In this document: piece after piece, positions 17,730-25,743 of the stretch | Layout of the letters: each line of letters opens with the position of its first letter | Numbering within the stretch: position 1 is the first letter of the stretch | Assembly (NCBI GenBank): GCA_021770445.1 | Contig: JAETQY010000006.1 | Coordinates: 1 to 64,000 of the forward strand | Reading direction: 5' to 3' | Length of the DNA stretch: 64,000 nucleotides | Source: Bacillota bacterium | GTDB taxonomy: Bacteria > Bacillota > Clostridia > Oscillospirales > Oscillospiraceae | The notes under the pieces: model-generated | Databases searched by the model: none | What the model saw: only the letters and a program-made list of their open reading frames with translations | Told to the model about the DNA's origin: nothing | Made by a program: the position numbers and the translations under genes

Positions 17730-18041
17730 ATGGATTTTGAGAAAATCGGCGGACATAATGCCGCCGTCCGGGGGTATATCCTCCGTATGCTGGTAAAGGG
17801 CTATCACAACGCTTTGGCCGTCCACCGCATCTCTAACAGTCTCGTCCAGGATGGGCTGGTGTCCGATCCGGATATTTGGGAGCCGTTGAAGTACCTCTAT
17901 GATATGGGCTTCATTGAGTTCACCAACAAGAAAATTACCCCGGACACCGCCTATAGGCAAGACGGCGTGGCGCGGCTGACCACGAAGGGTGTCCACTTCA
18001 TTGAGGGCGGCGGCGACCCGAAATCGGGGATTGATCTGTGA
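17730..18041 (+). CDS. Hypothetical phage protein (103 aa), winged-helix-like
   Basis: ATG at 17730 behind GGGAGGG. Helical protein with a beta-hairpin-like middle (MGFIEFTNKKITPDT...VARLTTKGVHFIEG) that suggests a winged-helix fold. It overlaps the gp27-like gene by 1 nt, and by position it may correspond to the small gene (gp26) next to gp27 in Mu. I cannot assign a function. Confidence 0.65.
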   Translation: MDFEKIGGHNAAVRGYILRMLVKGYHNALAVHRISNSLVQDGLVSDPDIWEPLKYLYDMGFIEFTNKKITPDTAYRQDGVARLTTKGVHFIEGGGDPKSGIDL

Positions 18042-18607
18042 TGGGGAAGGCTAGGAAACCGCGCTCGGACGCAAAGATATACCAGCTCCCTAGAGCTGTC
18101 TTGGATGGTGTCAACGAGCGGTTGGTGAACTACAATATGAGCTATGCGGATATCGTTGCATGGCTTGCAGAACAAGGCTACAAAGTCAGCCAGTCATCCC
18201 TATCCCGCTACGCCTTCAAGGTGTTTGAATCGGCACAGCGTGTCGCCGATGACCTGGAAAAGACAAAGTACATCATTGATGTTATCGGCAGAAACCCCGA
18301 CCTGGACACCACCGAGGCTACCAGCGCCATTCTTAAAAGCGGGCTGTTGCAGAAGATTTCATCCGCTGAGGAAGAATTCAACAATATGCCTATTGAAAAG
18401 GCGGGGCGGCTGTTCGTCCAGTTGGCCAAGGCTGAGGCTGACCGCAAAAGGACGGACTACGCCACCAAACGAAAAGCGCAACTTGCCTTTGACCAGATGG
18501 AGGCGGACTTGCTGGCCCAGGTTCGACAGTACCCGGATTTGGCCGCACAGTTGAGGGACGTGCTCAATCAGGCCCGTACCCGAATAGCCAGTGCAGACCT
18601 TGAATAA
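18041..18607 (+). CDS. Mu gp27-like protein (DUF3486), putative small terminase
   Basis: A 188-aa protein with an N-terminal helix-turn-helix module (QLPRAVLDGVNERLVNYNMS, then YADIVAWLAEQGYKVSQSSL and SRYAFKVF) and a long helical tail, the pattern of DUF3486/Mu gp27. In Mu this gene precedes the large terminase gp28 and probably supplies packaging recognition; here no gp28 follows. The ATG at 18041 overlaps the previous stop. The downstream hairpin (CACAG...CTGTG, 18609-18653) may terminate transcription at the element's right end. Confidence 0.8.
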   Translation: MGKARKPRSDAKIYQLPRAVLDGVNERLVNYNMSYADIVAWLAEQGYKVSQSSLSRYAFKVFESAQRVADDLEKTKYIIDVIGRNPDLDTTEATSAILKSGLLQKISSAEEEFNNMPIEKAGRLFVQLAKAEADRKRTDYATKRKAQLAFDQMEADLLAQVRQYPDLAAQLRDVLNQARTRIASADLE

Positions 18608-18737
18608 AGCACAGCAGCGGCCCATCTCCATAAATGAAGGAGGTGGCCGCTGTGCATACTTATTCGATTTGCTTTCAGTTATTCCCATTTAAACATCGTT
18701 TAATTGCAGATAAAACCGTGTCTTTCAAGATTCTTCA

Positions 18738-18762
18738 ATTACGTTTTGCGTGTCTCCCCACA
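18738..18762 (-). repeat. Right-end transposase-binding site (R1-like)
   Basis: Read inward from the right tip, TGTGGGGAGACACGCAAAAC then GTAATTG matches the left-end repeats (GACACGCAAAACGCAACTG) in inverted orientation. Confidence 0.75.
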
Positions 18763-18767
18763 ATAGG
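18763..18767. repeat. Target-site duplication, right copy (ATAGG)
   Basis: Second copy of the 5-bp duplication; the hsdR frame resumes here as ATA-GGC-CGG (I-G-R). Confidence 0.88.
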
Positions 18768-19548
18768 CCGGGGGACCCGTGTGCGTGAAAAAAACGGGAA
18801 GACCCACTTTGTTGTGATGGACTTCCGAAATGTGACCCGGCTGTTTGACGACCCGGAGTGGAATGGCCCGGTGGAACAGACGGAGGGCTATGAGCCGGGG
18901 GGCGGCGGCATGAAAACCGCGGCGCCCAGGCGCGGGGACCCGCCGGCCATCCCCCCGGAGAAGCTGGTGGTGGACAGCGACGGCTGTAAGGTGGAGATTG
19001 TTGAGAAAATGGTCTCTATCTACGACCTCAGCGGGAAGCTCCTCCGGCGAGAGAGCATTGTGGACTATACCAGAGAGAATATTTTGAGCAAGTATGACTC
19101 TCTGGACGGCTTTGTCCGCCAGTGGATGGCAGAGGAGAAAAAGGACACCATCCGGAGCACGCTGCTGGAACGGGGGATCGACCTGAATGGGATGAGGGTG
19201 GAGCGGAACATGACAGATGTAGATGATTTCGACCTCATCCTCCATGTGGGCTTTTACAAGAAGCCGCTGACCCGCAGGGAGCGCGCCGACCGGGTCCAGA
19301 AGCGGGGCTTTTTGGACAAATACAGCGGTACCTCACGGGAGATATTGCAGGCCCTGCTGGATCAGTATGTAGACAACGGGGTCTATGAGATGGAAAAAAT
19401 AGAGATACTGAGGCTAGACCCCTTCATCAGATGGGGGAAGCCCGCCAGAATCGCGGCATATTTCGGAGGAAAGGCCGGCTATTTGGAGGCGCTCAGAGAG
19501 CTGGAGCGGGCGCTGTACACGGACGAAGCGGGGGAAGCGGATGAGTAA
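18763..19548 (+). pseudogene. hsdR: HsdR 3' part (C-terminal fragment)
   Basis: It continues HsdR in frame from the second half of helicase motif VI (IGRGTRVRE) through FVVMDFRNVTRLFDDP and an EcoEI_R_C-like C-terminal domain to the stop. An open frame runs in from element DNA at 18634, but nothing suggests it is translated usefully. The stop overlaps the hsdM start by 8 nt. No further damage is visible, so precise excision of 8,286 bp (element plus one duplication) would restore the gene. Confidence 0.92.
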
Positions 19549-21019
19549 TTTAACGGGATTTGTAAAGCGCCTGCGGAATATCATGCGCAACGACGCGGGC
19601 ATCAACGGCGATGCCCAGCGTATTGAGCAGATTGTCTGGATCCTCTTTTTGAAGGTCTACGACGGGAAGGAGCGGGACTGGGAGTGGGAGGATGAGGCCT
19701 ATCAGTCCATCATCCCCCAGCCGTGCCGCTGGAGAAACTGGGCGGCGGATGACAGGTCCGGGACCGCCATGACCGGCGACACGCTGTTGGATTTTGTCAA
19801 CAACACCCTGTTTCCCACCCTGAAAACTCTGCCTGTGAACGCCGATACCCCCATCAGGAAGGCCGTGGTGCAGACCACCTTCGCCGACGCCAACAATTAT
19901 ATGAAGGACGGCGTCCTGCTCCGGCAGGTTATCAACGTGATCGACGAGCCGGACCTGAGCGATTATCAGGAGAGCCACGCCTTCAGCAAGATCTACGAGT
20001 CCATTTTGAAGGAGCTGCAAAGCGCCGGAGCCGCCGGCGAGTTCTATACCCCCCGCCCCGTGACCGATTTTATGGCCCAGATGATCCGGCCGCGCATCGG
20101 TGAGCGCATGGCAGACCTTGCCTGCGGCACGGGCGGCTTTATGACCAGCTGGCTGAAGGAGCTGAAAAAGCAGGTCAAGACCACCCAGGACGAGCAGGAG
20201 TACAGGGCCTCTGTCTGCGGGGTTGAAAAGAAGCAGTTCCCCTATATGCTCTGTGTCACCAATTTGCTGCTGCACGACCTGGATGACCCGCGGGTGTACC
20301 ACGAGAACTCCCTTCTGAGAGATGTGCTGGATTATACGGAGGAGGACCAGGTGGAGGTGGTCCTGATGAACCCGCCCTACGGCGGCAACGAAAAGGCCGA
20401 CGTGAAAAACCACTTCCCGGCCGACCTGGCCAGTGGCGAGACGGCGGACCTGTTTATGTCCGTTATCATGTACCGCCTGAAAAAGGGCGGCCGGGCCGCC
20501 GTGATCCTGCCCGACGGCTTTCTGTTCGGCACGGACAATACGAAGGTGAACATCAAGAAGAAGCTGCTGGGGGAGTTTAATCTGCATACAGTGATCCGGA
20601 TGCCAAGCAGCGTATTCTCCCCCTACACCGGGATAACCACCAACATCCTGTTCTTCGACCGGACAGGCCCCACCAAGGAGACCTGGTTCTACCGGCTGGA
20701 CATGCCGGAGGGGTACAGGCATTTCAACAAGAGCCGGCCCATGAGGCTGGAGCATTTTGCCCCAGCCGCCGCCTGGTGGGACGACCGGCAGGAGCTGAGT
20801 GTTGACGGCTTTGACAAGGCAAAGCGGTTTACGGTCCGGCAGCTGACAAAGGAGCTGAAGTACAACCTGGACCAGTGCGGCTACCCCCACGAGGAGGAGG
20901 AGATCCTGGACCCCATGGACCTGATTCACCGGTACGAGGAGCAGCGGACCGCCCTGAACGCTGAAATCGACCAGGTGCTGGACCGGATCACCGCCATGCT
21001 GGGAGGGGAGACGCAATGA
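19541..21019 (+). CDS. hsdM: Type I restriction-modification methyltransferase HsdM
   Basis: A 492-aa N6-adenine methyltransferase: N-terminal HsdM helical domain (FVKRLRNIMRNDAGINGDAQ), a SAM-binding motif ADLACGTGGF (about residue 188), and the catalytic NPPY (LMNPPYGGNEKAD). With HsdS it forms the modification enzyme. The frame is intact, so methylation probably persists even though HsdR is split. It overlaps hsdR upstream and hsdS downstream. Confidence 0.95.
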   Translation: MSNLTGFVKRLRNIMRNDAGINGDAQRIEQIVWILFLKVYDGKERDWEWEDEAYQSIIPQPCRWRNWAADDRSGTAMTGDTLLDFVNNTLFPTLKTLPVNADTPIRKAVVQTTFADANNYMKDGVLLRQVINVIDEPDLSDYQESHAFSKIYESILKELQSAGAAGEFYTPRPVTDFMAQMIRPRIGERMADLACGTGGFMTSWLKELKKQVKTTQDEQEYRASVCGVEKKQFPYMLCVTNLLLHDLDDPRVYHENSLLRDVLDYTEEDQVEVVLMNPPYGGNEKADVKNHFPADLASGETADLFMSVIMYRLKKGGRAAVILPDGFLFGTDNTKVNIKKKLLGEFNLHTVIRMPSSVFSPYTGITTNILFFDRTGPTKETWFYRLDMPEGYRHFNKSRPMRLEHFAPAAAWWDDRQELSVDGFDKAKRFTVRQLTKELKYNLDQCGYPHEEEEILDPMDLIHRYEEQRTALNAEIDQVLDRITAMLGGETQ

Positions 21020-22485
21020 CCCCGCAAGAGCTAAAGAACAGCATCTTACAGCTGGCGATTCAGGGCAAGCTGGTGGAGCAGCGGCCGGAGGAGGGGACAG
21101 CCGAAGGGCTGTGCCGCCAGGCCAGGGCGGAAAAACGGCGGCTTATTCAGGAGGGTAAGATCAAAAAGGAAAAGCCTGTTCCGGAACTGACGGAGGGAGA
21201 GGTGCCCTTTCATATTCCGAAGAGCTGGAAGTGGGTGCGTCTGAGGGTGATTGTCTATAACCGGAAGCAGGTGGTTCCGTCTGACACGTTTTCCTATATA
21301 GACATAGGCTCAATTGACAACAGAAGGCAGCGGCTCAACAGGGAGGAGACATTTATTTCAGCAGGCGAGGCTCCCTCACGGGCCAGGAAGATCGTGGAGC
21401 GCGGCGACATCCTGTACGCGACAGTCCGGCCGTATCTGCACAATATGTGTATCATTGACCGGGACTTCACCTATCAGCCCATTGCAAGTACAGGCTTTGC
21501 CGTAATGACCTGCTGCGCAGGGATTTATAACAAGTATCTCTTTTACTACCTGTTGTCGCCTACATTTGACCGCTATGCCAATTCACGTGAGAATGCGAAG
21601 GGGGTTGCCTACCCGGCCATTAGTGACGATAGGCTGTACCGCGCAGCGGTGGCCCTCCCCCCGCTGGCTGAGCAAAAACGGATTGTCGACAGGCTGGAGG
21701 CACTGCTGCCCTGGGTTGACCGCTATGAGCAGGCCTGGGACCGTTTGGAGGAGCTGAACAAAAACTTCCCGACCGATCTGCAAAAGGCCGTTTTGCAGGA
21801 GGCCCTTCAGGGGAAGGTGGCCGGGCAGCGGCCAGAGGAGGGCACGGCAGAGGAGCTGTACCGTCAGATCCAGGGGGAGAAAAAACGCCTGATCCGGGAG
21901 GGCAAGCTCAAAAAGAGGAGGGCCCTGCCGAAAATTGGGGAGGACGAGGTGCCATTTGCGATCCCGAAGAGCTGGAAGTGGGTGCGGCTGGGCGATATTG
22001 TCCAGTTCAAGCCCAAAAACGATCTGGAGGACAACACGGAAGTTTCGTTCGTACCGATGGCGCTGATTTCGGATGGCTTTCAGAACCGCCACTCATGGGA
22101 AATTCGCCAGTGGAAAGAGGTCAAAAGAGGATTTACCCATTTCTCGGAGGGCGATATTGGAATCGCGAAGATCACTCCCTGCTTCCAGAATCGGAAATCT
22201 GTGATTTTCTCAGGGCTTCTGCATGGGCACGGAGCGGGGACGACAGAATTGTCAGTTGTCCGCGTGATCGGCGACCTGCTGTCAAGGGAGTATTTACTCT
22301 ACTTTTTCAAATCGGCTTATTTTATCGGGAATGGGGTCAAATCCTTTTCCGGGACGGCGGGCCAGCAGCGTATCCACAAGGACTACCTGCCGATGTGTCC
22401 CTTTCCCCTCCCGCCCCTGGAGGAGCAGAGGCGTATTGCGGCCAGGCTGAAGGAGCTGCTGTCGCTTTGTGAACAGTTAAAATGA
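21016..22485 (+). CDS. hsdS: Type I specificity subunit HsdS
   Basis: A 489-aa protein with two target-recognition domains, each followed by a helical spacer (LPPLAEQKRIVDRLEALLPW and LPPLEEQRRIAARLKELLSL). Each half begins with the same segment: QGKLVEQRPEEGTAEGL near residue 18 and QGKVAGQRPEEGTAEEL near residue 268, both leading to IPKSWKWVRL. This internal duplication gives the bipartite target recognition. Its ATG overlaps the hsdM stop (ATGA). The recognised sequence cannot be read from the protein. Confidence 0.94.
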   Translation: MTPQELKNSILQLAIQGKLVEQRPEEGTAEGLCRQARAEKRRLIQEGKIKKEKPVPELTEGEVPFHIPKSWKWVRLRVIVYNRKQVVPSDTFSYIDIGSIDNRRQRLNREETFISAGEAPSRARKIVERGDILYATVRPYLHNMCIIDRDFTYQPIASTGFAVMTCCAGIYNKYLFYYLLSPTFDRYANSRENAKGVAYPAISDDRLYRAAVALPPLAEQKRIVDRLEALLPWVDRYEQAWDRLEELNKNFPTDLQKAVLQEALQGKVAGQRPEEGTAEELYRQIQGEKKRLIREGKLKKRRALPKIGEDEVPFAIPKSWKWVRLGDIVQFKPKNDLEDNTEVSFVPMALISDGFQNRHSWEIRQWKEVKRGFTHFSEGDIGIAKITPCFQNRKSVIFSGLLHGHGAGTTELSVVRVIGDLLSREYLLYFFKSAYFIGNGVKSFSGTAGQQRIHKDYLPMCPFPLPPLEEQRRIAARLKELLSLCEQLK

Positions 22486-22519
22486 GAGGCCTTGCATCTG
22501 CAAAGCCTCTCATTTTTGT
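22482..22519. terminator. Terminator after hsdS
   Basis: ATGAGAGGC (22482-22490) pairs with GCCTCTCAT (22505-22513), with an inner TTGCA/TGCAA stem, then TTTTTG. It overlaps the hsdS stop and faces the convergent paralogue operon. Confidence 0.8.
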
Positions 22520-22522
22520 GTC

Positions 22523-23122
22523 TTAGTCTGTCTCGCCAGCAGCCTCCCCGTGGTCCAGGATGTCATAGCTGCGCCGGCTGCCTGTCTGCTCGTAGGGGAA
22601 AAACAGGTCGGCGGTGAGGTCCTCCGCGCCGTCCCAGGACCGCGCCCGGAGGGTGTAGCAGTCCACCCGCTTTCCGGTGTCGCATTTCTCCTCGTTGAGG
22701 ACCAGGGAGACGATTTGCCAGCCGCCGGGGGCGTTGGTGTGCTCGTTCAGCCAGTTCAGGGACTGGAAGTAGACGGGCATAGGCAGCTCGTCGGAGCTGC
22801 TGGGGTCGGCGTAGAAGGTCTCGCCGTATTCCAGCTGCCACATGGACCAGGGCTCGTCCTGGCCCCACGCGAACTCCGGGTTGACGGTGTAGATGTCCAC
22901 TCCGCCGGGGGCCATGACGGCCAAGCGGTCGTCCCAGTAGGCCTCGTACTCGCTGAAGGCCCCCTCGGGGCCGTCGGGCGGCGCTATGCCGTAGCGGACA
23001 TCCCCCTCCACCGGCGGGCGCTTCTTGGGCCCGGACATGATATTGCGGATGCGTATTTCAGTCTCCTTCGCCGAACCGGACAGGGGGGTGGAGAAGGGGG
23101 TACGGGGTATTTTTTCGTTCAT
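22523..23122 (-). CDS. Paralogue 5 of the BlaIR-linked anchor family, anchor deleted
   Basis: 199 aa. The first 36 residues repeat the family N-terminus (MNEKIPRTPFSTPLSGSAKE, then IRIRNIMSGPKKRPPV), but the membrane/lipobox segment is missing and the sequence jumps straight to EGDVRYGIAPPDGPEG and a YWDDRLAVM...ECDTGKRVDC-type ectodomain. Compared with the next gene upstream, the break comes exactly after GPKKRPPV, which looks like an internal in-frame deletion. The product would be soluble and cytoplasmic, or the gene is decaying. Last gene of the operon. Confidence 0.75.
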   Translation of the reverse strand: MNEKIPRTPFSTPLSGSAKETEIRIRNIMSGPKKRPPVEGDVRYGIAPPDGPEGAFSEYEAYWDDRLAVMAPGGVDIYTVNPEFAWGQDEPWSMWQLEYGETFYADPSSSDELPMPVYFQSLNWLNEHTNAPGGWQIVSLVLNEEKCDTGKRVDCYTLRARSWDGAEDLTADLFFPYEQTGSRRSYDILDHGEAAGETD

Positions 23123-23140
23123 AACGTTTCCTTTCTGTCT

Positions 23141-24361
23141 TTATGAGAAAAATCCCTGTCCGGAGGCCAGATTGTGCAGCCCCCAGCAGTCCAGGGTGGT
23201 GTCGGGGTCCCAGCCGTGACGGTTGGGCCACCAGGTCCAGAACTCATACAGCGGGGAGTTTTCGTCCTCCCCGTTCATCCCGTACAGATCGTCGGTGGGG
23301 GCGTAACCTTTGGCCTCCGGGGAGTAGAGCATGAACTGCGCGCCGGGCTCCAGCGCCTTACTATCCTGGTTGTTGAAGCCGTAGGGCTCGCTGGAGACAT
23401 ACCGGACCCCGTCCTCAATCCACTCCTCCCCCACGGGATGACCGGTGTCCAACACCAGCTCCTCCAGGGTCAGGGACCAGGAGTGCTCGGTGAGCTGGAC
23501 GAAGCCTCCCAGCTTCCCGTGGAACTGGCAGACATACTGGATAGGGCCGTCGGAGTCGTGATAGTCTCCGGTAAAGGCGCCGTCCGGGTTTAGAGTAAGA
23601 CCGGTGCACCAGGCTCCCGCTCCGCTGAGGAAAATCATCTCCAGGGGCTGGTCAAAGGGCATGCTGTCTGGGTCGCCCACCCAGAAGGGCGCCGCGGGCT
23701 GAGCGATAAACCACTCGCCCTCCCTGGTACTGTCCGAGCTGAGGGCCAGACCGCCCGTCGAGAGCGGTTCACCCTGGCAGGGCGGCCCGCCCTGGTACTC
23801 CCACTGGCTGACCCGGAGCTGTCCGTCTTCCAGGGACAGGGCGTAATCATACTCCATCCGGTCCCAGAGGATATACCACTGCCCGGCGGCGTAGTCGTAG
23901 ACCTCGATGTGGTTGTCAACGACCCCGGAGCCGAAGCTGACCGTGGCGCACAGCTCCCGCTTGCCGTCGCCGTTGAGGTCGCAGAGGAACACGTTCCAGA
24001 CGGGCATCCCGCCGATCAGGGCGGTCTCGCCGGTCTCGTCCCTGGCGGTGACGCCGCCCGCCGTCCAGCGGAAGGTGACGCCGGGATATTCCTCCAACCG
24101 GAGCTCGGCGCTCTCGTCCCAGGGCATTTCCTCGGTGTCGAAGTAGTCCACCCACACCTCGGCCTCCGGGCCCTCCGCTTCCTTCACCTGGCAAGACACC
24201 AGATTGCCGCAGAAGATGCACACGGAGAACATCAGGACCAAAAACAGCACCGGGGGGCGCTTTTTGGGCCCGGACATGATATTGCGGATGCGAATTTCCG
24301 TCTCCTTCGCCGACCCGGACAGGGGAGTGGAGAAGGGGGTGCGGGGCATTTTTTCGTTCAT
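23141..24361 (-). CDS. Paralogue 4: membrane-anchored protein with divergent ectodomain
   Basis: 406 aa. A basic cytoplasmic N-terminus of about 37 residues is followed by a hydrophobic segment ending in a lipobox-like NLVSCQ. The extracytoplasmic part has a calcium-loop/FG-GAP-like motif (FLCDLNGDGKRELCATVSFG) and a WYILWDRMEYDY region. Function unknown; the family resemblance is confined to the anchor. At DNA level the first 110 bp are nearly identical to the next paralogue, suggesting recent duplication or gene conversion. ATG preceded by AGGAAAACC. Confidence 0.8.
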   Translation of the reverse strand: MNEKMPRTPFSTPLSGSAKETEIRIRNIMSGPKKRPPVLFLVLMFSVCIFCGNLVSCQVKEAEGPEAEVWVDYFDTEEMPWDESAELRLEEYPGVTFRWTAGGVTARDETGETALIGGMPVWNVFLCDLNGDGKRELCATVSFGSGVVDNHIEVYDYAAGQWYILWDRMEYDYALSLEDGQLRVSQWEYQGGPPCQGEPLSTGGLALSSDSTREGEWFIAQPAAPFWVGDPDSMPFDQPLEMIFLSGAGAWCTGLTLNPDGAFTGDYHDSDGPIQYVCQFHGKLGGFVQLTEHSWSLTLEELVLDTGHPVGEEWIEDGVRYVSSEPYGFNNQDSKALEPGAQFMLYSPEAKGYAPTDDLYGMNGEDENSPLYEFWTWWPNRHGWDPDTTLDCWGLHNLASGQGFFS

Positions 24362-24390
24362 AGCGGTTTTCCTTTCTGATTTGGGGTCTG

Positions 24391-25710
24391 TCAGCCGGGG
24401 CCGGCCGGCGGAAGCTGGCTGGCCTGCTGGAGGATGGAGCTGCGGTAATCCCGCAGGTTTTCCAACATGGATTTTCCGTGGTCATAGTCAAAAAGCGTGC
24501 TCAGTGTATCCACCAGACGGCCCTCCTGCTGGAAGGTCTCCAGCAGCTCCTGGTCGGTGTTCAGCAGCTGAACGCTGTGGGAGAGCAGCTCGTTGACCTC
24601 GTTCATAAAATCGGCGACGGCGTCCGGGTCGAAGAGATCGTCCGGGTCCACCGCCTCGTAGGTGAACCAGCCGGGACTGGTCTCAAAAGCGACATGCTTT
24701 TCCTGTACCGTCTGCTTTTCGCCGCCCTCCAGCGTGAACAGCTCATAGGAATAGGTGGCGCCGCCCGTGTACATGGTGGGGTTGTATTGCAGGAGGTAGT
24801 CCTCACCCTCCAGGGTACACAGGAACACCGCGTTCCAGCCCGCATGGGGCCAATCCCCATCGGCCTGATAGATGCACTGGCCGTCCTCCCAGATCTCCAG
24901 CCACTGTCCGGTGCCCCAGGGGGCGGGCACAGACAGCCAGAGATCCTCCGGGACGCCGTTGCGGTTCAGGTCCGGGTGCTGGGGGAAAATGGAGAGATCG
25001 GCGGTCGCGGCCCATTCAGCCTCAATCATCAGTCTGGACAGGACCTGGCCGGCGTGGAGCATCTCCTTCTCGGACAGCTCCAGGACCCCGTCCCCCACCT
25101 CGGAGGTGAAGGAGGTCTCTGAAACGGTCTGCTCTCCCCAGTCCGCCGTGAACTGGAGGTGATAGCCGTCGATGCTTCCGCTCTCCAGCCGGTCGTCGCC
25201 GACACTGATGGACACTGAGACGGCCCCGCCGGGCTCGTCCTGCCACTGGGCGCTGCCATCCGCCGCCCTGCCCGCCAGGCTGGGGCAGCAGAAGGCCGGG
25301 TCGCCGACAAAATAGAGGGTATTCCCGGAAGACCTGGGGTCGTATACGGAGGAGCGGTTCCACGTTGCGTGAGCGCCCTCCAGCCCCTCGATATCAATGC
25401 TGGGGCCCTTCCCGGTGTAAGTGGGTTCCAGCTCGGGCAGGTCATCCCAGTCCACCTGGGCCATGGATAGGTCGGGCGGGGCCAGATTTTCCCCGTCTGC
25501 CGAAATGTCGGGCCGGTCGGGCTCGACCTCCTTCACCTGGCAGGAGACCAGATTGCCGCAGAAGATGCACACGGAGAACATCAGGACCAGAAACAGCACC
25601 GGCGGGCGCTTTTTGGGCCCGGAGAAGATATTGCGAAGGCGGATTTCCGTCTCCCTGGCCGACCCGGACAGCTGGGTGGAGAAGGGGGTGCGGGGCATTT
25701 TTTCGTTCAT
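24391..25710 (-). CDS. Paralogue 3: membrane-anchored protein with divergent ectodomain
   Basis: 439 aa with the shared N-terminus (PRTPFSTQLSGSARETEIRL), hydrophobic anchor and NLVSCQ. The ectodomain contains a DLNRNGVPEDLWL calcium-loop-like motif, an ILPQYNPTMYTGGATYSYELF-like beta region and a helical C-terminal tail. A DUF could fit, but I do not recognise one. It lies 30 nt upstream of paralogue 4 in the same operon. Confidence 0.78.
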   Translation of the reverse strand: MNEKMPRTPFSTQLSGSARETEIRLRNIFSGPKKRPPVLFLVLMFSVCIFCGNLVSCQVKEVEPDRPDISADGENLAPPDLSMAQVDWDDLPELEPTYTGKGPSIDIEGLEGAHATWNRSSVYDPRSSGNTLYFVGDPAFCCPSLAGRAADGSAQWQDEPGGAVSVSISVGDDRLESGSIDGYHLQFTADWGEQTVSETSFTSEVGDGVLELSEKEMLHAGQVLSRLMIEAEWAATADLSIFPQHPDLNRNGVPEDLWLSVPAPWGTGQWLEIWEDGQCIYQADGDWPHAGWNAVFLCTLEGEDYLLQYNPTMYTGGATYSYELFTLEGGEKQTVQEKHVAFETSPGWFTYEAVDPDDLFDPDAVADFMNEVNELLSHSVQLLNTDQELLETFQQEGRLVDTLSTLFDYDHGKSMLENLRDYRSSILQQASQLPPAGPG

Positions 25711-25743
25711 CGGGAGCTCCTTTCTGCGGTCAGTTGAAGCAAG

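Larger units (their letters stand above)
10482..18762 (+). mobile_element. 8.3-kb Mu-like transposable element inserted in hsdR
   Basis: The element begins TGTAGCC and ends CCCCACA (TG...CA termini), is flanked by ATAGG duplications, and splits hsdR precisely. Gene order: repressor (minus), Ner-like regulator, MuA, MuB, three small genes, Mor-like activator, major head T, protease/scaffold I, one unknown, gp27-like. Its base composition is visibly lower in GC than the host, most clearly at 10.7-11.8 kb. At 8,281 bp it is about one fifth of a Mu-like phage genome and lacks large terminase, portal, minor head, tail and lysis genes. It is therefore either a degraded prophage or a compact satellite-like element. 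Confidence 0.9.
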
